DNA from: Bradyrhizobium sp. LTSP849
GTDB lineage: Bacteria; Pseudomonadota; Alphaproteobacteria; Rhizobiales; Xanthobacteraceae
Reading direction: 5' to 3'
Assembly: GCF_000938255.1 (NCBI RefSeq)
Contig: NZ_JYMR01000007.1
Location: 39,216-103,215 of the forward strand
DNA: 64,000 nucleotides
The translations under genes were made by a program, and so were the position numbers. The notes beneath the pieces were generated by a model, which searched no databases, had not been told where the DNA came from, and was given only the letters and a program-made list of their open reading frames with translations. Position 1 is the first letter of the stretch, and every line of letters begins with the position of its first letter. This document shows, piece after piece, positions 34,586-43,148 of the stretch.

Positions 34586-37500
34586 ATGCGCGACGTATTT
34601 TCAGGGATGGCAGTCAGACTGTCGCTAGCCGCAAGGGGCGGCTGGGACGCCGCCACGCGGCGCGGCCCCGTGCTGTGGCTGACACTATCAGGCGCATTGC
34701 TGGTCGCCGGCATCTTCGTCGTGACCGCCATGGCCTCCGGCGAATTCCGCGAGCGCACACTGGCGAACCGCGAGCGCGAGCTGGAAAATACCGTTCAGCT
34801 GATCGCGCGGCATTTCGATCAGCAATTTGAGGACTCCGACGTCATCGCGGCCGACCTGATCGGGCAGATGCATCTGCCGGAGATCTCCTCGCCGCAGATG
34901 TTCCGCGAGCGCATGTCGGGGCCTGAAGCCAGCCGGATGCTGAGGAGCAAGATCAGCGCGGTCTCCTATCTCGGCGACATCGCGATCTACGATGCCGATG
35001 GCGAGCTGATCAGCTGGTCGCGGCCCCGGCCGCTCCCCAAGATCAATGTGTCGGCGCGCGCCTACTTCCAGACCTTCAGATCGAATCCGATGTCGGAGCC
35101 GGTGCTGCTGGAATCCGTGCGCAGCCTCCTGATCGGCAAATGGACCACGATCGTCGCACGCCGGCTGAGTCTGCCGGACGGCACCTTCGTCGGCGCGATG
35201 GTCCGGCGGATCGATCCCGACAGCTATCAACGCTATTTCGCGTCCGTCGCGCTGGCCGAGGGCGCCGCCATCTCGCTGTTCGACCGCGAAGGCACGATGC
35301 TGGCGCGCTACCCGCATGTCGAGGAGTTGATCGGGACCAACTACAAGAACGCACCGTTGATGCAGAAAGTGCTGGCCAAAGGCGGTCAGCACACGCTTCG
35401 CGTCAAGAGCCCGGTCGACGGTGAGGATCGGCTCGGCTCGGCCGCGTCGCTAACCCATTTCCCGCTGGTCATCGTCGCGACCAACACCATGTCGGCTGCG
35501 CTTGCGGACTGGCGGCAGCAAACCGGATTCATGGTCACCACCGCAACGCTTTCGGCGGCCGTGATCGCGCTGATCCTGTTCCTGATCATCCGCCAGATCA
35601 AACGGCAGAATCGCGAGGCCCAGGAGCGGATCGAATCGGAGCGGCAGCGGCTCGACACCGCCCTCAACAACATGTCGCAAGGGCTGATCCTGTACGACGC
35701 CGCCGGATACATCGTCACCTGCAACCGCCGCTATGCCGACATGTTCGGCCTGTCCGCGGACGTCATCAAACCCGGCTGCCACATCATCGAGGCGATGCAC
35801 CATCGCAAGGAACGCGGAGCGTTCAATGGCGACGTCGAGGCGTTTTGCGCCGACGTCATGAGGGTCGTCGCCGAAGGCACGGTTTCCACCAGGATGCACG
35901 AGCTGCCGAACGGCTGCGCCTTCCAGGTCATCAACACCCCGCTCGCGCAGGGCGGATGGGTCGCCACGATCGAGGAGATCACCGAGCGGCGCAGTTTGGA
36001 GCAGGAGCGCGACCGCAACTACACGTTCCTTCGCGAGATCATCGACCATATCCCGTCGCAGATCACGGTGAAGGATGCCCGCACGCGGCAATATCTGCTG
36101 GTCAACCGCACCGCCGCAGAGCAATTCGGCCAATCGCACGAAGCCGTCGTTGGCAAGACCCCCTTCGACATATACCCGGATGACACCGCCAGGCTCGTCA
36201 CCGACGACGACAGCAAGGCGCTGCAAGCGGCCACGGGATTGTACAAGGACGAACATCCCTGGCCGAGCCAAACCAAGGGACTGCGCTACATCACCTCGAC
36301 CCGGATCGGCATCCGCGATAAGTCCAGCGAGCCGCGCTACCTCATCAATGTCGTCGAGGATGTCACCGAACGGCGGAGCGCCCATGAGAAGATCGCGCAT
36401 ATGGCGCATTTCGACGCGCTGACCGACCTGCCGAACCGTGCGCTGTTCCGCGAGCAGATCGAACGCGAGCTGGAAAAGGTCGCAAGCGGCGAGCAGTTCG
36501 CGCTGCTCTATATCGACGTCGACGAGTTCAAGGGCATCAACGATTCGCTCGGCCATCATGTCGGCGACGAGCTGTTGAAGGCGATCGCGGGCCGCATCCG
36601 CGCCTGCCTCAAGCCGGGCGACCTGATCGCGCGGCTCGGCGGCGACGAATTCGCCGTCATCCACACCAAAATCGAATCGTCCGCCGACGTGCTGTCCTTC
36701 GTGACGCGGATTCATGAAGCGATCCGCCGCCCCTATCATTGTCTCGGCCATCAGCTCTCCACCGACGCGAGCATCGGCATCGCGCTGGCGCCGCAGGACG
36801 GCAACGATCTCGACCAGCTCATCAAGAACGCCGACCTCGCGATGTACGGCGCCAAGGCGGAAGGGCGGCGCACCTACCGCTTCTTCGTGCCTGAGATGGA
36901 TGCGAGCGCCAAGGCTCGCCTCACCATGGAGCAGGATCTGCGCCAGGCTCTGGTCGATGGCGGCTTCGAGCTGCACTACCAGCCTCTGGTCAATCTGCAC
37001 TCGGGCGAAGTCTCCGGCTGCGAGGCGCTGCTGCGCTGGCGCCATCTCGAGCGCGGCATGATATCGCCGGCCGAGTTCATTCCGATCGCCGAGGATACCG
37101 GCCTGATCAACGAGCTCGGCGACTGGGTGCTGCGCACCGCCTGCAACGAGGCCGCGACCTGGCCCGCCCATGTGCGCCTCGCGGTCAACGTCTCGCCGGT
37201 GCAGCTCAAATGCGACACCCTGGCGCTGAAGATCGCCGGCGCGCTGGCCGCCTCCGGGCTCGAGCCGCGGCGACTCGAGATCGAGATCACCGAGGCCGTG
37301 CTGATCCGCGACGACGAAGCCGCGCTCTCGATCCTGCACCAGCTCCGCTCGATCGGCGTGCGCATCGCGCTCGACGATTTCGGCACCGGCTATTCGTCGC
37401 TGAGCTATCTGAAGCGCTTCCCGTTCGACAAGATCAAGATCGACCGCTGCTTCGTCGCCGACATCGCCGACGCCAGCGGCGCACCCGTGATCGTGCAGGC

Positions 37501-37696
37501 TGTGGTGAACATCGCCGCCGCCAGCAACATGACCACGGTCGCCGAAGGCGTCGAGACCGAGGCGCAGCGCGAGATGCTGCGCGCGCTCGGCTGCACCGAG
37601 ATGCAGGGCTATCTGTTCAGCAAGCCGAAGCCGGCGGCCGAGGTGCGCAAGCTGTTCGGACCGGGCGATGCCGTGCCGGTAGCGGCGGTGGCCTGA
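34586..37696 (+). CDS. Membrane Cache-PAS-PAS-GGDEF-EAL signalling protein
   Basis: A 1036-residue protein. A first membrane helix (about residues 30-50) and a second (about 318-336) enclose a periplasmic Cache-type sensor domain of about 265 residues. Two PAS domains follow, then GGDEF with intact RLGGDEFAV (near 685) and EAL with CEALLRW (near 812), NVSPVQL, DDFGTGYSSL and KIDRCF. Both c-di-GMP synthesis and breakdown look possible. The start ATG 34586 follows GGGGGAGG closely; ATG 34607 is an alternative. The next GGDEF gene begins one base after its stop. Confidence 0.92.
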   Translation: MRDVFSGMAVRLSLAARGGWDAATRRGPVLWLTLSGALLVAGIFVVTAMASGEFRERTLANRERELENTVQLIARHFDQQFEDSDVIAADLIGQMHLPEISSPQMFRERMSGPEASRMLRSKISAVSYLGDIAIYDADGELISWSRPRPLPKINVSARAYFQTFRSNPMSEPVLLESVRSLLIGKWTTIVARRLSLPDGTFVGAMVRRIDPDSYQRYFASVALAEGAAISLFDREGTMLARYPHVEELIGTNYKNAPLMQKVLAKGGQHTLRVKSPVDGEDRLGSAASLTHFPLVIVATNTMSAALADWRQQTGFMVTTATLSAAVIALILFLIIRQIKRQNREAQERIESERQRLDTALNNMSQGLILYDAAGYIVTCNRRYADMFGLSADVIKPGCHIIEAMHHRKERGAFNGDVEAFCADVMRVVAEGTVSTRMHELPNGCAFQVINTPLAQGGWVATIEEITERRSLEQERDRNYTFLREIIDHIPSQITVKDARTRQYLLVNRTAAEQFGQSHEAVVGKTPFDIYPDDTARLVTDDDSKALQAATGLYKDEHPWPSQTKGLRYITSTRIGIRDKSSEPRYLINVVEDVTERRSAHEKIAHMAHFDALTDLPNRALFREQIERELEKVASGEQFALLYIDVDEFKGINDSLGHHVGDELLKAIAGRIRACLKPGDLIARLGGDEFAVIHTKIESSADVLSFVTRIHEAIRRPYHCLGHQLSTDASIGIALAPQDGNDLDQLIKNADLAMYGAKAEGRRTYRFFVPEMDASAKARLTMEQDLRQALVDGGFELHYQPLVNLHSGEVSGCEALLRWRHLERGMISPAEFIPIAEDTGLINELGDWVLRTACNEAATWPAHVRLAVNVSPVQLKCDTLALKIAGALAASGLEPRRLEIEITEAVLIRDDEAALSILHQLRSIGVRIALDDFGTGYSSLSYLKRFPFDKIKIDRCFVADIADASGAPVIVQAVVNIAAASNMTTVAEGVETEAQREMLRALGCTEMQGYLFSKPKPAAEVRKLFGPGDAVPVAAVA

Positions 37697-37697
37697 G

Positions 37698-38753
37698 ATG
37701 GCAAAGCGAGGCAAGACTCCGGCCAAAACCGTCGACGTAGCGGATTCCTACGCGGTGCGGCTGATGCAGCATCTTGTGGTGCCGACATTCGTGATCGACC
37801 CGAAGCGTCGTGTCGTGATCTGGAACAGAGCCTGCGAGCGGCTGACCGGCGTGGCTGCGTCGGAAGTGATCGGCACCACGAAGCACTGGCAAGCCTTCTA
37901 CGAGTCCAAGCGCCCTTGTCTCGCCGATCTGGTCGCGCTCGACCGCCCCGAGCAGCTCCCGGAGTATTATTCGGAGTACGCCGCGCGCGGCCACAACGGC
38001 CTCGGCTTCAGCGCGGAAAACTGGTGCGTGATGCCGCGGCTCGGCAACCAGCTCTATCTCGCGATCGATGCTGGCCCCATCCACGACGAGGCCGGCAATC
38101 TGATTGCGGTGGTGGAAACGCTGCGCGACCTCACCGGCCAGAAGCGCGCCGAGACGGCGTTGAAAGAGCTCGCGACCAAGGACGGCCTCACCGGACTGTC
38201 CAACCGCCGCTCCTTCGATGAGATGCTGATGTCGGAATGGTCGCGTGCGCAGCAGACGCAGCGGCCGATGTCGCTGCTGTTCGTCGACGTCGATCATTTC
38301 AAGCTGTTCAACGACCAGCACGGCCACCAGACCGGCGACGAGTGCCTGCGGGCGGTCGCCGATGTCGTCAGCCGGCATGCGCTGCGCCCGCTCGACCTCG
38401 CCAGCCGCTATGGCGGCGAGGAATTCGCGCTGATCCTGCCCGATATGAGTTGCGACGATGCCTGCGTCATCGCCGAGGAGATCCGCCGTGCCGTGATGGC
38501 CTTAGCGATCGCCCATGGTGCCATTGGGGCCGGCAACCACGTCACCCTCAGCGTTGGCGTGGCCAGCCACATTCCCGGAGAAGCCGACGGCGGCCCCGAC
38601 CGGCTGCTCGGCTCGGCCGATCAGGCGCTCTACGCCGCCAAACGGCTCGGCCGCAACCGCGTCATCTGCGCTGAGCGGATGCTGGCCGAATTCGCCGGCC
38701 TCGGCCGGGACGGCGTGCAAGTTCCGAGCTCCACCGCCCGCAAATCAGCCTAG
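37698..38753 (+). CDS. PAS-GGDEF diguanylate cyclase
   Basis: A 351-residue cytoplasmic protein with one PAS domain (about 20-150: [24 protein letters not shown]) and a GGDEF domain. The active-site motif is intact, [12 protein letters not shown] (near 238), preceded by [20 protein letters not shown]. The product would be c-di-GMP. No RxxD inhibitory site is evident where it would normally stand (about five residues before GGEEF reads LDLASRY). It begins one base after the stop of the preceding Cache-PAS-GGDEF-EAL gene, so the two are co-transcribed. Confidence 0.92.
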   Translation: MAKRGKTPAKTVDVADSYAVRLMQHLVVPTFVIDPKRRVVIWNRACERLTGVAASEVIGTTKHWQAFYESKRPCLADLVALDRPEQLPEYYSEYAARGHNGLGFSAENWCVMPRLGNQLYLAIDAGPIHDEAGNLIAVVETLRDLTGQKRAETALKELATKDGLTGLSNRRSFDEMLMSEWSRAQQTQRPMSLLFVDVDHFKLFNDQHGHQTGDECLRAVADVVSRHALRPLDLASRYGGEEFALILPDMSCDDACVIAEEIRRAVMALAIAHGAIGAGNHVTLSVGVASHIPGEADGGPDRLLGSADQALYAAKRLGRNRVICAERMLAEFAGLGRDGVQVPSSTARKSA

Positions 38754-38811
38754 ATTGCCGCGGCAAGACCGGTTGCCCGCCCCGCGCCAATCGGCTAAAT
38801 GAACCCTCGTT

Positions 38812-38888
38812 GCACCCGTAGCTCAGCTGGATAGAGCGTTGCCCTCCGAAGGCAAAGGTCACACGTTCGAATCGTGTCGGGTGCGCCA
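38812..38888 (+). tRNA. tRNA-Arg (anticodon CCG)
   Basis: A 77-nt cloverleaf: acceptor GCACCCG pairs with CGGGTGC, D-arm GCTCAGCTGGATAGAGC, anticodon stem TTGCC/GGCAA with loop CTCCGAA (anticodon CCG, decoding CGG), T-arm with GTTCGAATC, and an encoded CCA end. It follows the diguanylate cyclase by 58 bases. The region downstream to about 46.7 kb has an accessory character, and tRNA 3' ends are common integration sites. Confidence 0.96.
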
Positions 38889-39053
38889 CTCAAATCCGCT
38901 ATTTATTGAAATGTACCGGAACGCGCCCTCGGCAGGGCAAGGACGAACGCCAAACATTCATTTGGAACGTCCGTTGCCTGCCTGATTGGGGACCGCCGGG
39001 TCTATCTGCAACCTGCGGATCCTACGGCGGTGGCGCGTGGCGCACCGACGGAG

Positions 39054-39437
39054 CTAAGAGACGAGTCTGGTGCGAAGGCGCCCGTACTCGGTATCGGTTA
39101 TCGATCCAGACTTCTTGAGCTGATCGAGCTTGGCAAGTTCGTCTGCGGCACTGAAGCCGACGATGTTACGCAACTCCTCGCGCGTCCGTTGCGCCTGCTC
39201 CGCGCTGCGTTCGGCCATGCCTCTGCCTTGGGTGATAAGATACGCAAAAATGCCGAAATAGGAGGTCAGAACCAGCGCGAGCACCCACAATACCTTACCC
39301 CATCCGGAGATGTCGTGGCGCCTGAACAGATCGCCGTAGATGACGATGAGCAGCCAGAACCAGACGACAAATGCGAATACGGCAATCATATCCATCAGGA
39401 AATTTCGATAGGTGAATCCCTCTTGTGCGAAGAACAT
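39054..39437 (-). CDS. Membrane protein with C-terminal SHOCT domain
   Basis: A 127-residue protein with two membrane helices (about 15-35, FLMDMIAVFAFVVWFWLLIV, and 47-68, VLWVLALVLTSYFGIFAYLI), then a charged linker and a short C-terminal SHOCT motif, ELAKLDQLKKSGSITDTEYGRLRTRL. The layout resembles PLDc_N/SHOCT small membrane proteins of unknown role. AAGGAG stands six bases before ATG 39437. It lies 57 bases downstream of the glycine-zipper gene on the same strand. Confidence 0.85.
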   Translation of the reverse strand: MFFAQEGFTYRNFLMDMIAVFAFVVWFWLLIVIYGDLFRRHDISGWGKVLWVLALVLTSYFGIFAYLITQGRGMAERSAEQAQRTREELRNIVGFSAADELAKLDQLKKSGSITDTEYGRLRTRLVS

Positions 39438-39494
39438 TGCGATCTCCTTGTTGCGTTGCCGTTCTCGACCTTTGCCGCCATCAAGCCTGACCGC

Positions 39495-39767
39495 TCACCG
39501 GCAGTACCGATGCGACACGCGGTGCGACCTTCCGCTTTGCGTGCGATGCCAGCAGCTGCCGTTTCTCCAATAATATCTGTGCCAATGGTGATGCCGACGG
39601 TTGGCTCCGGCGATGGCTCCGGCCGTAGCTCCTATCGCAGCGCCACGACGACCGCCGACGGCACCTCCGATAACCGCACCGCGAAGCGCACTCTGGCCAA
39701 AGGATTCGCTGGAAGGGAGCATTCCTGCGAGCGAGAGCAGAATGACCAATAGCGAAAGCTTTCGCAT
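39495..39767 (-). CDS. Small secreted glycine-zipper protein
   Basis: A 90-residue protein with signal peptide (MRKLSLLVILLSLAGMLPSS, cleavage near SFG). A glycine-zipper stretch, RGAVIGGAVGG-RRGAAIGATAGAIAG, could insert in or associate with membranes, followed by a His/Arg/Tyr/Trp-rich tail (RRHHHWHRYYWRNG). Similar small proteins are common in rhizobia; function unknown. The start ATG 39767 follows GAAAGGAA. Confidence 0.78.
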   Translation of the reverse strand: MRKLSLLVILLSLAGMLPSSESFGQSALRGAVIGGAVGGRRGAAIGATAGAIAGANRRHHHWHRYYWRNGSCWHRTQSGRSHRVSHRYCR

Positions 39768-39949
39768 CTGGTGTTCCTTTCTTCGATTGATCGCTTCTGT
39801 AGGGGCGGCGCGTTCGCTGGTCGCCACGACCTGGATATCACTGGCCGCCCAATCGAAAAATCCGAACAATCACATTCGCACCTGAGGGTTTTATCGGATT
39901 AACCCCTTGGATTATTCGTGCCTGGGGCACCATCTCACCGCAGAAACAA

Positions 39950-40177
39950 TTAGCGCCGCCGCGAGGAGGCGTAGCGCGGATTGATGCCGCAATAGGCGCT
40001 CGTGCCGGAGGCGGTGGCCAGGCATTGCGCACGGGTGGCGAATTGGCAATTGCCGGGAAAGCCAGCGTGGCGACCGCGCAGGCAGTATCGATCTGCCGCG
40101 GCAGCCTGGGCTGGTACTGAGAAGACCTGAACCAAAAGCATGGTGACCGATGCCAGCACCGGAACAGTGAGATGCAT
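39950..40177 (-). CDS. DUF3551 family small secreted protein (paralogue 1)
   Basis: A 75-residue protein with signal peptide (cleavage near AQAAAADR) and a mature part with DUF3551-type cysteine spacing: RYCLRG, GNCQFATRAQC and AYCGINPRYA. The domain function is unknown. AAGGGGG precedes ATG 40177. Two paralogues are encoded at 54530-54793 and 54948-55226, though this copy lacks their shared promoter block and the YPWC motif. Confidence 0.83.
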   Translation of the reverse strand: MHLTVPVLASVTMLLVQVFSVPAQAAAADRYCLRGRHAGFPGNCQFATRAQCLATASGTSAYCGINPRYASSRRR

Positions 40178-40502
40178 TTCAACCCCCTTCTGATGGAGGT
40201 GAGTATACGGGCGACACCGAGGTGAGACCGTCAGTAAAAGCCCCAACCAGACGCGGGTTGTCTGTTGAGAGGACCTCCGGAGAGACGGGTGCTCACGGAA
40301 TGGCAACGAGCTCAAGCTGCGGTTGAACACCTCGATGCCGGGCTTTTTGTTTCTAAATGTTTCTAATTGTTCCTTGGCAATACTCGGCAACCGGTCTTGC
40401 GCGATTCCGAAGGCTCCGCGCCAGCTCGCGTCGCTACCACCGCGCAACCGGGCAGATCCAGCTGCCTGGGCGAACTCAGGACACAAAGCACGGAAAGCCA
40501 CC
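40178..40502. other. 325-base intergenic region, nothing recognised
   Basis: The gap between the divergent DUF3551 gene and the Ser/Thr-rich gene. Both strands were read; no coding frame with a ribosome site, RNA or repeat was found. It should hold both promoters, but no consensus stands out. Confidence 0.5.
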
Positions 40503-41195
40503 ATGACCTCGATTTCGGGCCTCTCCTCCCACCACCACCGCGCATCGCCGTTGCAGCGGCTGCAGGACGAACTGCAATCGGAAGTCAGCTCCGGCACGAT
40601 CAGTTCGTCCGATCAGTCGGCACTGTCCTCCGCGCTCAGCGACATTGACTCGGCTTTGCAATCAAGCAGCCTGAGCGATCAATCCAGCGGCAGCACATCA
40701 TCGTCCGACAGCATCAAGTCGAAGATCGATGATCTGATCCAGCAGGCGGTTTCGGCCGGCAAGCTGACCGACCAGCAGGCGACCGAGCTGCAAGGCGTTT
40801 TCAAAGCAGCGTTCTCGCATGGACCAGATGGCGCGGGCGGACCGCCGCCGGCCGGCGGACCTCCTCCGGCCAACGGCGCGGATGGCTCATCCAGCGGCAA
40901 TTCGGTGGTGGACCTGCTTCAGCAATTCCTTCAGTCGCTGAAAGACTCGCTCACGGGCTCGACCTCCTCCAGCACGACGGGATCAAGCGACACGACGACG
41001 ACAAGCGCGTCTGCTGCGACCAGCAGCACCGATAGCTCGTCAAGCGGCACCTCGGCGACGGACCTGCTCGAACAATTCCTTCAGTCGCTGAAAAACTCGC
41101 TCGCGGATTCGACCTACAGCGGGACGGGACCAAACGGCACGACGAATCCAAGCGACCCTTCGCTGTCCGGCGTCCTTCTCAACGACCGGATCTGA
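40503..41195 (+). CDS. Ser/Thr-rich low-complexity protein with internal duplication
   Basis: A 230-residue protein of unknown function. The first 105 residues contain two helical segments (PLQRLQDELQSEVSSG and IKSKIDDLIQQAVSAGKLTD) separated by Ser-rich linkers; a Gly/Pro stretch follows (AGGPPPAGGPPPANG). The second half repeats one helix twice: VVDLLQQFLQSLKDSL and ATDLLEQFLQSLKNSL, each followed by Ser/Thr linkers. No signal peptide or cysteine is seen. The composition suggests an exported or surface-associated protein, but that is a guess. ATG 40503 is used; a hairpin terminator follows the stop. Confidence 0.75.
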   Translation: MTSISGLSSHHHRASPLQRLQDELQSEVSSGTISSSDQSALSSALSDIDSALQSSSLSDQSSGSTSSSDSIKSKIDDLIQQAVSAGKLTDQQATELQGVFKAAFSHGPDGAGGPPPAGGPPPANGADGSSSGNSVVDLLQQFLQSLKDSLTGSTSSSTTGSSDTTTTSASAATSSTDSSSSGTSATDLLEQFLQSLKNSLADSTYSGTGPNGTTNPSDPSLSGVLLNDRI

Positions 41196-41208
41196 TATCA
41201 GAGACGCG

Positions 41209-41245
41209 CAACCATCCTTCAGCCCCGAAGAATGGTTGTTCTGTT
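41209..41245 (+). terminator. Hairpin terminator after the Ser/Thr-rich gene
   Basis: CAACCATCCTTC pairs with GAAGAATGGTTG across a six-base loop, followed by TTCTGTT. It begins 13 bases past the stop codon. Confidence 0.6.
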
Positions 41246-41255
41246 GCTACAGTTG

Positions 41256-41427
41256 TCCTCAAGCTGGGAATTTGTCGCCGAACATCGGCAGACCGCTGCG
41301 TGATTGTGCCTGCGTGGCCTCGTCCTGGATCACGTCCCAGTGCTCGACGAGAACTTCGTTTTCCATGCGCACGATATCCGCGACGACCCACGCCGCCGGC
41401 AGGCCGTGACCGCTGAATCGCCCGTGG
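41256..41427. repeat. 172-bp segmental duplication, truncated copy
   Basis: Identical to 43149-43320 except for two positions (AATTTG/AACTTG and GAATCG/GAACCG). It carries the last third of the NTF2-like gene and a few bases beyond its stop. Confidence 0.95.
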
Positions 41428-41556
41428 GGGTCGAAACTCCGACTTGCCGTGATAATCCACCCGGTCTCTGGAGCGGACCATGTTGACAGGCCCCTCCCCG
41501 TCCAAAGCCTTGCTAGCGGCTTCGAGTGTGGCCGCGCTACATCCCACGGTTTCCAT
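41259..41556 (-). pseudogene. Chimeric pseudogene: DUF1330-like N-terminus joined to an NTF2-like C-terminus
   Basis: Reading from ATG 41556 (GGAGAG upstream) gives about 40 residues that end GPVNMVRSRDRVDYHGKSEF, similar to the start of DUF1330-type proteins. At about 41427 the sequence switches abruptly to the duplicated segment, which in another frame encodes GRFSGHGLPAAWVVADI and the rest of the NTF2-like protein of 43152-43553. The two parts are out of frame, so the fusion is probably not functional. The 240 bases upstream (41557-41796) hold no recognisable gene. Confidence 0.7.
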
Positions 41557-41796
41557 TTTCGCTCTCCAGTTCGGCCGACAATGATGCGCATGAAGGTCGA
41601 TCGAAGCCCTTCTCGCGTAAGCAGGCGGACGGAAATCGTAGCGAACTCTCGCACCTTGGCCGTCAGATATTTGCGGGTCAGATAAACCGCGAGCAGCCGG
41701 CCCGCAATGAACAGCTTGTTGGGGAGCCCCGTTCAAAGGCGATCGACGTGATCTCTCCGACCCGCATCGTCGGGTGGCTGCGATTTTGCCGGACAG

Positions 41797-42447
41797 TCAG
41801 AAAGCGCCGATCGTAATCGCCCGCTTCAAGGGGCCACGCTTTTCTACGCACTCGACCAGAAACCTGGCGAGTGAGCGCTTCGATATGGTCTCAAACGAGG
41901 ACCACCGATCGCTCTTGTCGATGAGGGGCATCTCTTCGTCCTTCTCGGTCAAGCCAGGCGGGCGGATGATGGTCCAGCCTACTCGCGATGCCCGAATAGC
42001 GGCCTCGGCTGCAGCATGATCCAGGTACGCGTCGTGGATGCTGCTCATCCGCAGGATGATACGAAACAGCATCGCATGTCTGCCCCGGTCCTCCCCAACT
42101 CCGAAAGCGCTGAGATACACAAAGTGTTGCGAGCCACTGCCGATAGCATTGAGAGTAGCGGCTGCGCTCCGGCGAAGAATGTCAGGGGGTGACGTTCGCT
42201 TCGCGAAAAGGCTTTTGGATGCCCGCTTCTGGCCAATGCACGACACGACCGCATCGCAACCAGCAACGGCCTTCGACACAAAGCCGGTGTCGGTGAGATC
42301 GCCGTTCTCCTGCGAAAATCGTGTCGCTGGTTGACGTGGCAGAGCTGGCGATCGGGACACCGCAACTACGTCGTGGCCGTTGGCCAGTAGTTTATCGACG
42401 ACCAGGGCTCCGATGCTCCCGGTCGCTCCCAAAACCGCGACCTTCAT
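41797..42447 (-). CDS. NAD(P)H-binding (NmrA-like/atypical SDR) protein
   Basis: A 216-residue Rossmann protein. The N-terminal AVLGATGSIGALVVDKLLANGHDVVAVSR gives the cofactor-binding GxxGxxG. AGCDAVVSCIG and HFVYLSAFGVGE are typical of NmrA/SDR_a5 proteins, and GWTIIRPPGL is the substrate-side motif. The role is unknown; relatives are redox sensors or reductases. Its start overlaps the stop of the tiny gene at 42444-42581 (ATGA), and it shares a promoter region with the divergent HxlR regulator. Confidence 0.86.
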   Translation of the reverse strand: MKVAVLGATGSIGALVVDKLLANGHDVVAVSRSPALPRQPATRFSQENGDLTDTGFVSKAVAGCDAVVSCIGQKRASKSLFAKRTSPPDILRRSAAATLNAIGSGSQHFVYLSAFGVGEDRGRHAMLFRIILRMSSIHDAYLDHAAAEAAIRASRVGWTIIRPPGLTEKDEEMPLIDKSDRWSSFETISKRSLARFLVECVEKRGPLKRAITIGAF

Positions 42448-42581
42448 GCCCTGCCCCCCTTCTCGATCTCATGGAAGAAGCTGGTTAGCCGCGCAGCGGT
42501 CCCGTCAGGGCCGTCGCTGGCATAGGTAAGCCCAGGAAGGGCGAGAACTTCACTCCCAGTATCCAGCGAACTGATCGTCAC
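42444..42581 (-). CDS. Tiny protein coupled to the NAD(P)H-binding gene
   Basis: A possible 45-residue protein starting GTG 42581 (MTISSLDTGSEVLALPGL) with CGGAG seven bases upstream. It ends in an ATGA overlap with the next gene, which supports real translation. No family is recognised; it may be a leader or a remnant of a larger gene. A longer frame starting at 42638 would run through the palindromic operator and is less likely. Confidence 0.45.
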   Translation of the reverse strand: MTISSLDTGSEVLALPGLTYASDGPDGTAARLTSFFHEIEKGGRA

Positions 42582-42593
42582 TGCAGCACTCCG

Positions 42594-42612
42594 AAGGAAC
42601 AATTTGTTCCTT
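42594..42612. promoter_or_regulatory. Palindrome 1, putative HxlR operator
   Basis: AAGGAACAATTTGTTCCTT, a perfect 9-bp inverted repeat around one base. It lies upstream of the tiny/NAD(P)H-binding gene pair, with half-site GAACA shared with palindrome 2. Confidence 0.65.
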
Positions 42613-42660
42613 ACGATAAGCGAACGCGTTATACGCACAAGAACGCATGAAAATGTTCTT

Positions 42661-42680
42661 TACGAACAGGCGTGTTCGTA
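42661..42680. promoter_or_regulatory. Palindrome 2, putative HxlR operator
   Basis: TACGAACAGGCGTGTTCGTA, a perfect 8-bp inverted repeat with a four-base centre. It sits just before the HxlR ribosome site, in position for autoregulation. Centre-to-centre distance to palindrome 1 is about 68 bases. Confidence 0.65.
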
Positions 42681-42694
42681 CTGGAGGAGTGACG

Positions 42695-43081
42695 GTGCCG
42701 ACCGAGGCCACGCCTGAAGAATTCGACCGGATGGATCCGCGCGTCGAGTGTCGTTCTCTCGCACAAATAATCGACAGGGTCGGAGACAAGTGGACCGTTA
42801 TGGTCCTGGGCAACCTGTCAGAGGGAACGCATCGGTTTAACGAACTCATGCGAGACATACCGGGCATTTCGCACCGAATGCTCACTCTGACATTAAGAGG
42901 ACTGGAGCGCGACGGTCTATTGCGGCGGACTGCGTTCGCCACGGTGCCCCCGCGCGTCGAATATGCTCTCACACCTCTGGGATTCACATTGACCAAGCCG
43001 CTCGCTGTTCTAGCTGAATGGGCACGGCACAATAGGCATGAAATCGAAGAAGCTCAGCAGCTATACGACTCGAAGGATTGA
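42695..43081 (+). CDS. HxlR family transcriptional regulator
   Basis: About 128 residues: VECRSLAQIIDRVGDKWTVMVLGNLSEGTHRFNELMRDI, recognition helix SHRMLTLTLRGLERDGLL and wing PPRVEYALTPLGFTL. The N-terminal cysteine of many HxlR sensors is present in RVECRSL. GTG 42695 is chosen because GGAGG lies seven bases upstream; ATG 42647 is in frame but would place palindrome 2 inside the coding region. It is divergent from the NAD(P)H-binding gene, its likely target. Base composition is more A/T-rich than the surrounding core genes. Confidence 0.88.
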   Translation: MPTEATPEEFDRMDPRVECRSLAQIIDRVGDKWTVMVLGNLSEGTHRFNELMRDIPGISHRMLTLTLRGLERDGLLRRTAFATVPPRVEYALTPLGFTLTKPLAVLAEWARHNRHEIEEAQQLYDSKD

Positions 43082-43148
43082 GCAATGTAGTTCCGCAGAA
43101 TATCGCATTCGCAAGGCTCGATGCGGGCGCGACGCTCGCGCTGCCCGC

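Noticed and set aside
35450..37726. Long open frame opposite the Cache-PAS-GGDEF-EAL gene
   Set aside because: Antisense frame produced by high GC at third codon positions; composition is low-quality (Arg/Ala/Asp-rich) and the sense strand has clear catalytic motifs.
42444..42638. 64-residue version of the tiny gene starting at 42638
   Set aside because: It would cover the perfect palindrome and has no ribosome site; GTG 42581 with CGGAG is better.
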